Positions 51,837 through 61,656 are shown, counted from the first letter of the stretch. The stretch is DNA of 64,000 bases from Rhizobium leguminosarum (GCF_001679785.1 NZ_CP016287.1:744001-808000); one strand, 5' to 3'. The notes: generated from the sequence alone by a model not told the origin. Made by a program: numbers and translations.

Positions 51837-53237
51837 ATGACTGTACGGCCAGACCGGACTTTCCACGCGACTGCCAAGCTCGCAATGCAGGCGCCAGTCG
51901 AAAATTTTGCGTACACTTTGATGTTGAGTCCCGACTTCTCTCGGCCTGATGGATTAGCAATAGTTGACGTAGACCCGAAGTCAAAGGACTACGGCAAGGT
52001 CGTCCATAGCGTGATAATGCCAAACAAGGGCGACGAGTTCCACCACTTCGGCTGGAACGCGTGCTCTTCGGCCCTTTCGCCGCTGAACGGTCACCCGTTT
52101 CTCGAGCGCCGGTTTCTGATCATTCCCGGTATTCGATCTTCGCGCATCTACGTAATAGACACCAAGGGCGGACCGACCAAAGCCAAAATCCACAAGGTCA
52201 TCGAGCCAGAAGAAGTGTTTGCCAAGACGGGCTATTCTAGGCCTCATACGATTCACTGCGGTCCGGAAGGTATTTATATCTCGACGCTTGGGGGCGGTGG
52301 CCCTGAGGGCACCGACGGACCTCCCGGCATCTTTGTCATGGATTGCGAGACGTTCGATGTCATCGGGCGCTATGAGATCGATCGTGGGCCACAGGACAAG
52401 CAGTATGATTTCTGGTGGAACCTGCCACGCGACTACATGGTATCGAGCGAGTGGGCACTTCCGCCGCAGTTCGAGAAGGGCATCGTCCCGGAAGATCTCC
52501 TGTCGAACAAATACGGACACCGGGTGCATTTCTGGGATTTGCGCGAACGCAGGAACGTGCAGACCATTGATCTGGGAGTCAATCACCAGATGGCACTGGA
52601 AGTCCGCCCCGCCCATGATCCGGTAAAGGAATACGGTTTCCTTGGAGTGGTCGTTGACACGACAAACCTTGAGGGATCGATCTGGACATGGTGGCGCGAG
52701 GACGGCAAATTCCATTGCGAAAAGACGGCGACTATCCCGCCCGAGGCAGCCGCGAAAGATGACCTTCCCCCGCTTTTGCAGGGCTTCGAGGCGGTCCCGC
52801 CGCTGGTAACCGACATAGACCTATCGCTCGATGACCGCTTCCTCTACGTATCCTGCTGGGGGACCGGTGAGATGCGCCAGTATGACGTCACCGATCCTAT
52901 GAAGCCTAAGCTTGCAGGGTCCGTCCATATTGGCGGCATCACGCGCAAGACCAAGCATCCCGGCGGCGGCGACTACAGGGGCGGACCGCAGATGGTCGAG
53001 ATCAGCCGCGACGGCAAACGCGTTTACTGGACCAACTCCCTGTATTCGACCTGGGATGACCAATTCTATCCCGATGGTATCCCGGCAGCCATGGTCAAGG
53101 CCAGTGTCGGCGAGAACGGTGGGATCACCCTGGACAAGGACTTTTATGTCAAGTTCCCCGAGGGGTATCGCTCGCACCAGATTCGTTTGGAAGGCGGCGA
53201 TTGCTCAACGGATTCATTTTGCTATCCATCGGTGTAA
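51837..53237 (+). CDS. mtoX: Methanethiol oxidase / selenium-binding protein (SBP56 family)
   Basis: 466 residues, the family's usual length. Signature segments are DPKSKDYGKVVHSVIMPNKG, DEFHHFGWNACSS, KVIEPEEVF, HTIHCGPEGIYISTLG and RYEIDRGPQDKQYDFWWNLP. SBP56 proteins oxidise methanethiol to formaldehyde, H2S and H2O2 using copper. The CSSC motif of many family members reads CSSA here. No signal peptide is obvious, whereas characterised bacterial enzymes are periplasmic. GGGAGG precedes ATG 51837. A membrane protein gene follows after 24 bases. Confidence 0.88.
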   Translation: MTVRPDRTFHATAKLAMQAPVENFAYTLMLSPDFSRPDGLAIVDVDPKSKDYGKVVHSVIMPNKGDEFHHFGWNACSSALSPLNGHPFLERRFLIIPGIRSSRIYVIDTKGGPTKAKIHKVIEPEEVFAKTGYSRPHTIHCGPEGIYISTLGGGGPEGTDGPPGIFVMDCETFDVIGRYEIDRGPQDKQYDFWWNLPRDYMVSSEWALPPQFEKGIVPEDLLSNKYGHRVHFWDLRERRNVQTIDLGVNHQMALEVRPAHDPVKEYGFLGVVVDTTNLEGSIWTWWREDGKFHCEKTATIPPEAAAKDDLPPLLQGFEAVPPLVTDIDLSLDDRFLYVSCWGTGEMRQYDVTDPMKPKLAGSVHIGGITRKTKHPGGGDYRGGPQMVEISRDGKRVYWTNSLYSTWDDQFYPDGIPAAMVKASVGENGGITLDKDFYVKFPEGYRSHQIRLEGGDCSTDSFCYPSV

Positions 53238-53261
53238 CGGACTGCTCGGATCAATGAAGCG

Positions 53262-53930
53262 ATGAGCGAGTGGACGACTGCCGGGTCTCTCTGGTTGGCC
53301 GTCATCGCCAGCGGCATTTATCATGGCGTCAACCCCGGCATGGGCTGGCCGTTGGCCGTCTCGGCCGGACTATTGGACAGACGTGCCAACGAATTGTTCC
53401 GGGCGCTCGGCCTTTTGGCAATGGGCCACTTTGTGGCGATGATTGGCATCCTGCTGCCCTTCGGCGCGATGCTGACGCTGATTGTCTGGGAACGACAGAT
53501 CCGCATCGCAGCCGGGTTGATCGTGATCGCAGCCGGAATCTATCTCTTGATCAACCGGCGCCACCCGCGTGTTCTTGCTCGAATCCCGCCGGCGCAACTG
53601 GCGTTGTGGTCCTTCGCGGCTGCCACCGCGCATGGCGCCGGGCTGATGCTGGTGCCGATTTATCTAGGCCTGTGCTTGGCCGCGGAACCGGATGTCGGAC
53701 ACCGAGCGGCTGCCACGCTCATGACTGGTAATCTGATCACCGCCACCGCCGTCTCCGTGGTCCACGCGGCCGCTATGATTGTAAGTGGCGGCGTTATCGC
53801 CATTGCCGTCTATCGATGGCTCGGACCCAAGTTCATCTCACAAAGCTGGTTCAATCTCGATATCGTGTGGGCCGCGAGCCTGATCCTGGTAGGGGGAATT
53901 GGGATCGCGAGTCTCGGATTCGCTCAGTAG
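53262..53930 (+). CDS. Polytopic membrane protein next to methanethiol oxidase
   Basis: 222 residues with six or seven hydrophobic segments. A conserved-looking GIYHGVNPGMGWPLAVSAGL opens the protein, and AAATAHGAGLMLVP and VVHAAAMI place further His in membrane segments, which suggests metal binding or transport. I do not recognise the family. It is likely co-transcribed with mtoX (24-base gap) and may serve copper supply or export of a product; both are inference. Confidence 0.6.
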   Translation: MSEWTTAGSLWLAVIASGIYHGVNPGMGWPLAVSAGLLDRRANELFRALGLLAMGHFVAMIGILLPFGAMLTLIVWERQIRIAAGLIVIAAGIYLLINRRHPRVLARIPPAQLALWSFAAATAHGAGLMLVPIYLGLCLAAEPDVGHRAAATLMTGNLITATAVSVVHAAAMIVSGGVIAIAVYRWLGPKFISQSWFNLDIVWAASLILVGGIGIASLGFAQ

Positions 53931-54702
53931 GCCTGAGGCCCTCGATGGTAACGACAAGCGCATTGCACATGATGTTATGAGTGCAACTTCTCTCTTAGCT
54001 AATCCTTTCCCGTGACGGACTTGATGATTTGACTGCGCTACAAGCCGCGCTTGCCCAGCACCGTGAACCCCTTAGGCAGGTCACTCCGGACCACTTAAAA
54101 TTCGGGGCACCGGCTGAACTGGAAACACGGCAGCGATGTGCGCCACGAAGACATTCTGCATCGAGCGGCAATCCTGCCGCTTGTACTTTGTCTGACTGCC
54201 CCACTAGCAGCCACTCAAGCGCGATGCGATCATCGATGTCGAGCGCTCCGCTTTTGATCGCGGTGGTCCTCGCCTTAAAAGGCGCTGATGCCAGCCCTCG
54301 TTTTCTTGGCGGCAGCTGCAGGATTAATCGTCTCGCCAGACTTGTGGGGGGCCGACCTTCGTTGCGGTCGCGCTCCGTATGCTGATCAATCTAGGCGAGG
54401 TGGTCTTTTCAAATGGCCATTTGAAGATCACGATGATCACGGCAAAACGCAAAGCGTATGTTCAGCGGCTCCTGGACAAGAGGGCGGAGCAAACGTTTCA
54501 CTGTTCGAGTTCTTTAGGCTCAGGACCTAATGATTAGCGGATGCAAGCGGTCCAGCGGAAAAGTCATGCGAGACTCGGGCTGGTTGACGCGTTTTGTGGA
54601 GCGTCTGACGAAGCTTGGCACTGCGATCCAGACCGCCGTTCTCGCGCAGCGCATATCCGTTGATAAAGTCCTCGAACGCGTCGCGATTGTCCCCACCCGC
54701 TG
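53931..54702. other. About 770 bases of probable decayed sequence
   Basis: No gene is supported. Short frames read like broken coding sequence: for example + strand 54379-54537 (MLINLGEVVFSNGHLKITMI and onward, 52 codons) and a - strand frame with RIALEWLLVGQS near 54200. Neither has a ribosome-binding site or homology I recognise. Probably remnants of genes or mobile elements. Confidence 0.4.
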
Positions 54703-55875
54703 TCACATCTCCGGCAGGCCGGCCTTTCGAAAGCCGTCGACAAAGTGGTCTCGTACAGATGCATCGCGCAGCGGCTGGGAGCTGAGCCAATGGCCGATCG
54801 TGAAATGAGGGTGGGCGATCAGGAACAATTCTGCTTCTCGCCGCGCCTCCTCAAGGTGGCCCAACTGCGCAAGCGTAGCAGCCAAGAATTTGCGTGAGTT
54901 GGTACGATACGTGTCTTCCCTGCGGAGGGTCGCGGCTGCCGCCTCATAGTCACGCGCGGCGTACTGCGCCTGCCCAAGATGACAAAGATACCAGCAGGTT
55001 GGATGGGGATTGAGCCGCAGAGCTTTTTCGATTTGCGCTAGTCCGTCGGCAACCCTGCCGTCCAGCACGGACATGTCCGACATGGCGGCCCAGGTGTCGG
55101 CGTGGTTGGGGTCCAGCTCCAGGGCCTTGGCGAAGGCGGCCTCCGATTCCTCCCATCGCCGCTCATAAGCCAAAATGGTCCCCAGAACGTAACGGCAGCC
55201 GGCATCGTTGGGATCTAGGTCGACCGCCTTCTGCGCGAACGTCACCGCCATCCGACGGTTAGGATCTTCGGGCTCGCCGAAATGAGTCCAGGCAAGCCAA
55301 CGGTTATAGGCGAGCAGACCGAGCGCCTCGGCATATGATGGCTCGAGCTTAACCGCGCGTTGGAGCAGCATATAGGCCTCACGCTCAGTTTGCGGCGACT
55401 CTTCCGTCAGGAGGCGGGCGCGCACACACAGATCGTACGCCTCAAGGTTCTTCGGCCGATTGCGCTGCTTCGGGATGGTCAGCCGGCCGACGAGGGCTTC
55501 AACAATCTTGGCGTTAACTTCATCCTGTAATTCGAAAACATCTTCCACCGTCCTGTCAAACCGGTCGGCCCACAAGTGCTGGCCGCCAAGCGCGTCGATC
55601 AATTGGGCATTGATGCGGACACGGCCCATTGCGCGTCTGGCGCTCCCCTCCAGGACGTAGCGGACGCCGAGTTCCTGGGCGACCAGCCGCACGTCGACCG
55701 GCTTGCCCTTGTAGCAATACACGGAATTGCGCGCGATGACGAACAGGCCAGCCGTACCGGAAAGGTCGGTGATCAGGTCTTCGGTCAAGCCGTCGACGAA
55801 AGGCGCGTCCGCTTCATCCCCACTCATATTCGTGAACGGCAATACAGCGATCGAGGGACATTCGGGCAGCGGCAA
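54703..55875 (-). pseudogene. TPR half of a split adenylate-cyclase-type gene
   Basis: The frame starts LPLPECPSIAVLPFTNMSGDE, the linker that normally follows the cyclase domain in rhizobial cyclase/TPR proteins. It continues with FVDGLTEDLITDLS, LVLEGSARR-type sequence and multiple TPR-like helices (AVDLDPNDAGCRYVLGTILAYE, AKALELDPNHADTWAAMSDM) to the end. The only candidate start is TTG 55875. It overlaps the cyclase half by 62 bases in another frame. I read it as the 3' part of one gene shifted out of frame. Two genuine overlapping genes or a sequencing error are alternatives. Confidence 0.65.
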
Positions 55876-56410
55876 TGTGCTCTGCAGCGCATCCCGGCCA
55901 ATGCCACACGCGCACCGGGCGAGTGAGGTTCTTTAGGTAGCGTTCGCCTGCATCAAAGAACCGGTCGCCGATCTTGCCGACGATCTCGCTGTGAACTTTG
56001 GCTGAAATGCATATACCGCCCGGTGCGGCCTGCGTCTCGAGTCGCGCCGCGACATTGACGCCGTCGCCGAGGATGTCTGAACCGTCGTCAATGACATCTC
56101 CCAAATTAACGCCTATACGCAAAAGCAGGCGCCGGTCTCCGGGAGCCTCAACAGCAGTGGTGGCCCGTTGCATTTCCAATGCTGCTGCGACCGCGTCGAC
56201 CGCGCTACCGAATTCGATTAGGAATCCGTCGCCCACGACCTTGAAGATGCGACCCTTGTGGCGCATCACAGCCGGCTCGATAACGCCAGAACGGAGTTCC
56301 CTGAGGTTCGCCAGCGTTGCGACTTCATCAGCCTCCATCAAGCGTGTATATCCCACCACATCGGCAACGACGATGGCGGCAAGGCGACGCTGAATAGATT
56401 GGTCCGTCAT
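55814..56410 (-). pseudogene. Class III adenylate/guanylate cyclase half of the split gene
   Basis: 198 residues. RRLAAIVVADVVGYTRLMEADE begins the class III cyclase domain, followed by GRIFKVVGDGFLIEFGSAVDAV and RIGVNLGDVIDDGSDILGDGVNVAARLE. After VRVWHWPG the frame becomes non-homologous (CAAEHIAAARMS), whereas the other frame gives GRDALQSTLPLPECPSIAVLPF as expected. The break therefore lies at CCGGGA near 55900, consistent with a one-base change in the GGG run. The domain itself appears complete, so a truncated cyclase could still be active. Confidence 0.7.
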
Positions 56411-57001
56411 GTGAGGACAAGCCTAACGACCAAATTAGCAAGTTATTGTTCAACCGCGGGTGAGTCAACAAATCGTAAGAGGTAATGTCCAGGCGATCTC
56501 CACCTCCATCGAGCCGTAATCCTTCTTTGTGACCGACGGCGTCGAGGTGGACGACACGGAAATGAGTATCCACGAAAAGCGGACGGTTCTTGAACGTCTG
56601 GTGATGGGCGGCGAGCGGGGGCCTCGGCAGAAGTGCCCAGTTCTGTCCGGGGGAGACCCGAAGTGCAACTGCGCTAAGTGAGGTTCAGTCGCTTTCGCAG
56701 ATCGGCATTTTCAGCACGGAGCTTTTACGCCAGCAGCTTGCGCAGTCTTTGGTTTTCCTCTTCCAGCTGCAGAAGATCCGCAAACTCATCAACTGCCGCC
56801 ACCGACGGTGCGGTCGCTGCTGCCTGCACCGCCCTCGGAGCACGTTTGGCAGGCGCGTGGCAACAGATCGCCGTGCAATTGGCTAATTCGATCAACTGAA
56901 GGGCCGAACACCCAAAACTAAGATGTCGCAAGGCTGGATGGCACCGGCACCGAACCACGCCCGTCAAATGACGGACGCGGCTCAGCGGGAGGCGCCGAGG
57001 A
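56411..57001. other. About 590 bases with gene remnants
   Basis: Contains the SyrB-like remnant (separate entry) and a + strand 50-codon frame from GTG 56529 to TGA 56681 ending KCPVLSGGDPKCNCAK, which reads like protein but is not recognised. No promoter or intact gene is seen. It separates the cyclase gene from the GH32 operon and looks like an old insertion scar. Confidence 0.45.
56674..56860 (-). pseudogene. SyrB-like regulator remnant with internal stop
   Basis: On the - strand the translation reads AVDEFADLLQLEEENQRLRKLLA, stop, KLRAENADLRKRLNLT, stop. The family C-terminus continues through this point with a glutamate, so GAA has become TAA (near 56724). The N-terminal part is not recognisable upstream of the Ala-rich linker (APRAVQAAATAPSVA). 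SyrB-like proteins are small rhizobial regulators often scattered near mobile elements. The identification is from memory of the family C-terminus. Confidence 0.6.
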
Positions 57002-58048
57002 TCAGCCTAGCCGATTGCCTTCGGCGGAGAAGAGGTGGATTTTCTCGGATTTGGGCGCGAGGTGGATTTGCTGGTCAGGTTTTAAATCCACCCGCCGGTG
57101 CAGCACGATGGTTGCCGTCTGCGTGCCAACACGCACCGAAAGATGGGTCTCCGCACCGGTCGGCTCGACAGTCAGCACGGTGGCCGGAATGCCCGTCTCC
57201 GCAATATCGAGGTCCTCAGGGCGGATGCCGTAGGTGCGTGCCGCGCCGTGGCTCAATTGCGGCGGAAGCGGCAGGGAAACACTGCCTTCGATACGGAAGC
57301 CGCCGTCGCTGACGCCCCCCTCGAAAAGGTTCATCGACGGCGAGCCGATGAAGGCGGCGACGAAGGTGTTATCCGGGCGGTCGTAGAGATCGAGCGGCTT
57401 GCCGATCTGCTCGATGCGGCCGGCGCGCATGACGACGATCTTGTCGGCCATGGTCATCGCCTCGATCTGGTCATGGGTGACGTAAACGATGGTCGTGCCG
57501 AGGCGCTGATGCAGCTCCTTGATCTCGCTGCGCATGGTCACCCGCAGCTTGGCGTCGAGGTTGGACAGCGGTTCGTCAAAGAGGAACACTTTCGGATGGC
57601 GTACGATGGCGCGGCCCATGGCGACGCGCTGGCGCTGCCCGCCGGAAAGCTGTTTCGGCAGGCGCTCCAGCAGGGGTTCAAGTGCGAGAATGCCGGCGGC
57701 TTCGCTCACCAGCTTGTTGATTGTCGCCTTATCGCGCCCCTGCAGCTTCAGGGCAAAGCCCATATTTTCGCGCACCGTCATGTGCGGATAGAGCGCGTAG
57801 GACTGGAACACCATGGCGATATCGCGCTCCTTCGGCGCGACGTCGTTGACGACGCGCCCGTCGATGCGGATTTCACCGCCGCTGATATCCTCTAGCCCCG
57901 CCAGCATGCGCAGAAGCGTGGACTTGCCGCAGCCGGACGGCCCGACGAGCGTGACGAACTCACCGTCCTCGATATCCGCGGAAACCCCGTGGATAACGGA
58001 GGCCGCGCCGTATTGCTTCAGAACCCGGTCGATTGCTACCGATGCCAT
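57002..58048 (-). CDS. ABC sugar importer ATPase (MsmK/UgpC-like)
   Basis: 348 residues. Walker A GPSGCGKST, signature LSGGQRQRV, Walker B VFLFDEPLSNLD and a C-terminal TOBE domain (YGIRPEDLDI). It is the only ATPase of this operon and would form a homodimer, unlike the importer at 40-46 kb. Last gene of the leftward GH32 operon, 13 bases after the fructosidase. Confidence 0.92.
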   Translation of the reverse strand: MASVAIDRVLKQYGAASVIHGVSADIEDGEFVTLVGPSGCGKSTLLRMLAGLEDISGGEIRIDGRVVNDVAPKERDIAMVFQSYALYPHMTVRENMGFALKLQGRDKATINKLVSEAAGILALEPLLERLPKQLSGGQRQRVAMGRAIVRHPKVFLFDEPLSNLDAKLRVTMRSEIKELHQRLGTTIVYVTHDQIEAMTMADKIVVMRAGRIEQIGKPLDLYDRPDNTFVAAFIGSPSMNLFEGGVSDGGFRIEGSVSLPLPPQLSHGAARTYGIRPEDLDIAETGIPATVLTVEPTGAETHLSVRVGTQTATIVLHRRVDLKPDQQIHLAPKSEKIHLFSAEGNRLG

Positions 58049-58061
58049 TGTCTGTCCTCCC

Positions 58062-59762
58062 TCACAGTTTCAATTGCCAGACGCCCGCCTCGGCGACGGC
58101 GCCGGTGAGCGTTGCCGAACGTGCGGCGGCAAAGCTCGGAATGCGTTTGGACCCCGTCCAGCGGCCGTTGTCAGCGAATACCTCGATGGAGCCGGCATCG
58201 AGGAAGATGCGCAGGCTTGACGGTTTCGCGCCGGTGGCGACGTAACGTGGCGGCGTCATACCGATGCGAGCGTCGAAGATAATCGCCAGACCATCGGCAT
58301 CGAGTTTCACGGCTAGATCGACATCCGGATGATCGAAGCTGAGATCGAAGGCGGCGCCCGGCTCGGTGAGATCAAGTACGATCTCGACGGCGCCGGTGCC
58401 GAGCGGCACGGTCTTGCCGGCGGCAAGCGCGGTGTCGTCCAGCAACTGATGGCGTAGGCTTTCGACGGCTGCGACCGGCGGGGTCAGCACGGTGTCGCCG
58501 TCGAGAAGTACGCGGCGCGGCAGGGTCATGGCCGTCGGGAAATCGTCCTTCTTGGAAAAATCCGTCCAGTTGGCGAGCCAGGCGATGCCGACCGGCTCGT
58601 CGCCATCAACGAAGGCCTGGAAGGCATAGGCATCCGAACCGAAATCCAACTCCTGCTCGAACTCCGCAGTGAAGGTGCGGCCATCGAAACCGCCGACGGT
58701 GACGGAGGTGAGGTTGCGGCGGCCGGTGGCCGGGTCGCGGCTGGTGAGCAGACCGAAGATCAGCGTCCAGCGGGTTTCTGCGTTTTTACCGGAAAGCGGC
58801 ACCATGCAGGGGCATTCCGCCGCCGTCATGCCGAAACTGTCCTCGCGATGGATGATGCCGAGGAAGGTCCAGCCATCGGCGCCTTGCGGGTCTGCGGTTT
58901 CATAGAGCAGTACAACGCCGCCCTGCCTGTCGCGGCTGCCGAGCAGCATCTTCCAGCGGCCGTCCGGGCCTTTGAAGACATAGGGGTCGCGGAAATCGGT
59001 GGTGAGGTTCAAGCCTTCCGGGCGCAGCGGCATCACGATCTCCGACGGGCCGGCGACGATGCCGTCGCGGCTGACGGTGGAAAGCTGGATTTGCTCTTCC
59101 GGTTGCCGGTCACGCACATGCTCGGTGTAAAAGACGCGGATTTCCTCGCCTTCTGGGCCGGTGCCGGGGATCGCCGAGCCGGAGAAGGCGCCGCCGCGGC
59201 CATCGTCCTTTTCCGATAGATGCGCCGCCGGGAAGAGGAACATGGGCAGATGTGTCCAGCGGATGAAATCCTTCGAGACGGCATGGCCCCAGTGCATAGT
59301 GTTCCAGCGCGGTTCATGAGGATAATGCTGGTAGAAGAGGTGAGCATTTCCGCCGAACCGTCCAAAACCGTTCGGATCGTTCATCCAGCCGAAGGGCGGG
59401 CGGAAATGATAGCTGTCGGGCACGTCGGGGGCGGCGGTGCGGGCATCGCTGTGCAAGACGCAGATCCCCTCCTTCATCACGGTTTCCGGCCGAAAGGCAT
59501 AAGCGACGGAAAGCGCTGTGGTTGTCGCATCATAGGACAGCGTGGCACGGCCGCCCTTCGCGAGCGTCACAGCGAAGAACTCAAATTCCCCCGTGCGGCG
59601 GGTCGAGGGCTCGCCGATGTCGTTGCCATCAACGGCGACGAAGAGCTTCCCCTCGCCGCCGGCATGGCGCGCCTTCAACCAGAGATGCAGCACCGTGCCT
59701 TCGGGCAGCTCCGCTTCGATGGTTTCAGGTGCTGACGTTTCGGATTTTGCCTGTAGAGACAT
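58062..59762 (-). CDS. Glycoside hydrolase family 32 (levanase/invertase-type)
   Basis: 566 residues. The nucleophile is in GWMNDPNG (D129), with FRDPYVF as the transition-state Asp and TAAECPCM as the acid/base Glu. These are the three GH32 hallmarks. An N-terminal ~115-residue beta domain precedes the propeller, and a C-terminal beta-sandwich (IFLDAGSIEVFADNGRW) follows. No signal peptide, so it hydrolyses imported fructosides in the cytoplasm. ATG 59762 preferred; TTG 59768 would overlap the permease stop. Substrate could be sucrose, levan or inulin oligomers. Confidence 0.9.
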   Translation of the reverse strand: MSLQAKSETSAPETIEAELPEGTVLHLWLKARHAGGEGKLFVAVDGNDIGEPSTRRTGEFEFFAVTLAKGGRATLSYDATTTALSVAYAFRPETVMKEGICVLHSDARTAAPDVPDSYHFRPPFGWMNDPNGFGRFGGNAHLFYQHYPHEPRWNTMHWGHAVSKDFIRWTHLPMFLFPAAHLSEKDDGRGGAFSGSAIPGTGPEGEEIRVFYTEHVRDRQPEEQIQLSTVSRDGIVAGPSEIVMPLRPEGLNLTTDFRDPYVFKGPDGRWKMLLGSRDRQGGVVLLYETADPQGADGWTFLGIIHREDSFGMTAAECPCMVPLSGKNAETRWTLIFGLLTSRDPATGRRNLTSVTVGGFDGRTFTAEFEQELDFGSDAYAFQAFVDGDEPVGIAWLANWTDFSKKDDFPTAMTLPRRVLLDGDTVLTPPVAAVESLRHQLLDDTALAAGKTVPLGTGAVEIVLDLTEPGAAFDLSFDHPDVDLAVKLDADGLAIIFDARIGMTPPRYVATGAKPSSLRIFLDAGSIEVFADNGRWTGSKRIPSFAAARSATLTGAVAEAGVWQLKL

Positions 59763-59764
59763 GA

Positions 59765-60658
59765 TCAACCTTTCACGGCGGAGCCGACGAATGAACTGAC
59801 GAACCAGCGCTGGAAAGCCAGATAGAGAATGAGGACGGGGATCATCATCAGCACCGAGGCGGCCATGGCGCGGTCCCAGTAGATGCTGTCCTGTCCGAAG
59901 AAGGTGGCGATGGCGACGGCAATCGGCCGGGCATAGTCGGTCTGGGTGACCAGCGTCGGCCAGAGATACTGGTTCCAGCTTTCGATGCCCATGAGGATCG
60001 AGACCGTGGCGAGCGCTGGCAGGCTGAGCGGCATGTAGATCGACCGGTAGATGCGGAAGACCGATGCGCCATCCATTTCCGCCGCTTCATAGAGTTCCTT
60101 CGGCAACTGCGCGAAGAACTGGTAGAAGAGGAAGACATAGAGCGGGCTTGCCACCCAGGGCAGGATCTGCACCGCGAAGGTATCCGTCAGCCCCGCCCGC
60201 GACATCATGACGACAAGCGGCATGATGATGCTTTCCTGCGGGATGACATAGAGCGCGACGACCAGCGCCAAGAGCGCCGCCTTGCCGCGCAGCGAGCCCC
60301 AGGCGAGAACGAAGCCCGCCATGGAATTGACGATCAGACCCGAGACGACTGTGGCGGCGAGGATCACCAGCGAATTGAAGAGATATCGGCCATAGGCCAG
60401 CTCGCCGGAGAAATGGGCGATCTCCTTGTAGTTCGACAGCGTCGGGTCGCTGACCCAGAAGGCGCGGAAGCTGCCCATGTCGGCGAGGATGCGGAAGCGG
60501 TCGTCCTTCAGGCTGGCGATTAGCAGCATGAACAGCGGCGAGATCATCACCAGCGCGATGACCAGGATGCAGAGGCTCTGCACGATGCGCAGGCTTCTCT
60601 TGCCGTTGCCCCTTGCGATTGCCAGCGAGACGGGCCGGCTCAAAGCGATATCAGACAT
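59765..60658 (-). CDS. ABC sugar importer permease 2 (MalG-like)
   Basis: 297 residues with six predicted helices and the EAA loop PKELYEAAEMDGASVFRIYRS. It overlaps the upstream permease by 8 bases. The periplasmic part between helices 1 and 2 includes DPTLSNYKEIAHF. Part of the fructoside importer. Confidence 0.9.
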   Translation of the reverse strand: MSDIALSRPVSLAIARGNGKRSLRIVQSLCILVIALVMISPLFMLLIASLKDDRFRILADMGSFRAFWVSDPTLSNYKEIAHFSGELAYGRYLFNSLVILAATVVSGLIVNSMAGFVLAWGSLRGKAALLALVVALYVIPQESIIMPLVVMMSRAGLTDTFAVQILPWVASPLYVFLFYQFFAQLPKELYEAAEMDGASVFRIYRSIYMPLSLPALATVSILMGIESWNQYLWPTLVTQTDYARPIAVAIATFFGQDSIYWDRAMAASVLMMIPVLILYLAFQRWFVSSFVGSAVKG

Positions 60659-61583
60659 CGAAGCGCCTCAGGAGTTTGCGTTGCAGGAGCGCGATCAGAA
60701 GAACGATGACGAAGAGGATGACGGAAACGGCCGATGCGTAGCCGAGTTTCTGCTCCTCGAAGCCGGCGCGCACCATGTAGTGGACAACGGTTTCGGTGCT
60801 TTCGTTCGGGCCGCCCTGGGTGAGGATCGCCACCTGCGTATAGAGCTTGAAGGCCTGGATGGTCGTGATGACCAGCACGAAGACATGGGTCGGGCGAAGG
60901 CCGGGCATGGTGACGTGCCAGAAGCGGCGCAGCGCGCTTGCCCCGTCTATGCGGGCGGCATCGTATAGTTCTTCGGGAATGCCCTGCAGGCCGGCGAGAT
61001 AGATGATCATCTGAAAGCCATAGGCCTGCCAGGCTGAAAGCAACACGATAGAAAACATCGCCCAGTTGGGGTCGCCGAGCCAGTCGATCGGCTGAATCGT
61101 GCCGCCGGAAAGGAAACCGACGATCTGGTTGAGCGGGCCGCTCGGATACTGGAACAGCGTGCCCCAGATGACGCAGACCACCACCATGGAGGTGATCGCC
61201 GGCAGGAAGAACAGGCCGCGCAGCAGGTTTTGCATCGGCAGCTTCTGATGCAAGAGTAGCGCGGTCAGGAAGGCGAGGCCGCACTGCAGCGGCAGCACCC
61301 AGACGGTGAAGCGCGTGACGTTCCACAGCGAGGTCCAGAACAGCGGATCGGTGAAGACGCGCTCGAAATTCAGGAGGCCGACGAAGCGCACCGGCGTCGG
61401 GCGCGGCACGAGCGGCTGGTTGGTCATCGCCGTCCAGAAAGACAAGAGGAACGGCGTGATCAGGAATATCGCCATAAGCAGAAAGGCAGGCGCGATCATC
61501 GCCATTTCCTGCCAGAGCCGCTGCCTATCGCGGCGTTTCGCCGGACGCCGCAAAGCGGGCGTGGAGGTCTGTTGCAAAGTCAT
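60651..61583 (-). CDS. ABC sugar importer permease 1 (MalF-like)
   Basis: 310 residues with six helices. MIAPAFLLMAIFLITPFLLSFW opens the membrane domain, and the EAA loop is EELYDAARIDGASALRRFWH. It partners with the permease at 59765-60658. A hairpin in the gap before it follows the binding-protein gene. Confidence 0.9.
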   Translation of the reverse strand: MTLQQTSTPALRRPAKRRDRQRLWQEMAMIAPAFLLMAIFLITPFLLSFWTAMTNQPLVPRPTPVRFVGLLNFERVFTDPLFWTSLWNVTRFTVWVLPLQCGLAFLTALLLHQKLPMQNLLRGLFFLPAITSMVVVCVIWGTLFQYPSGPLNQIVGFLSGGTIQPIDWLGDPNWAMFSIVLLSAWQAYGFQMIIYLAGLQGIPEELYDAARIDGASALRRFWHVTMPGLRPTHVFVLVITTIQAFKLYTQVAILTQGGPNESTETVVHYMVRAGFEEQKLGYASAVSVILFVIVLLIALLQRKLLRRFDV

Positions 61584-61621
61584 TGTTTCCTCCTCATCGG
61601 TCGTCCTCCCGTGATAGTCCA

Positions 61622-61644
61622 GGGCCGGCAGGACGCACCGGCCC
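61622..61644 (-). other. 3' hairpin after the binding-protein gene
   Basis: GGGCCGG (61622-61628) pairs with CCGGCCC (61638-61644) around a 9-base loop, between the binding-protein and permease genes. No T-run follows on the transcribed strand. Likely mRNA stabiliser, as at 23536 and 41763. Confidence 0.5.
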
Positions 61645-61656
61645 CGTCAAAACACC

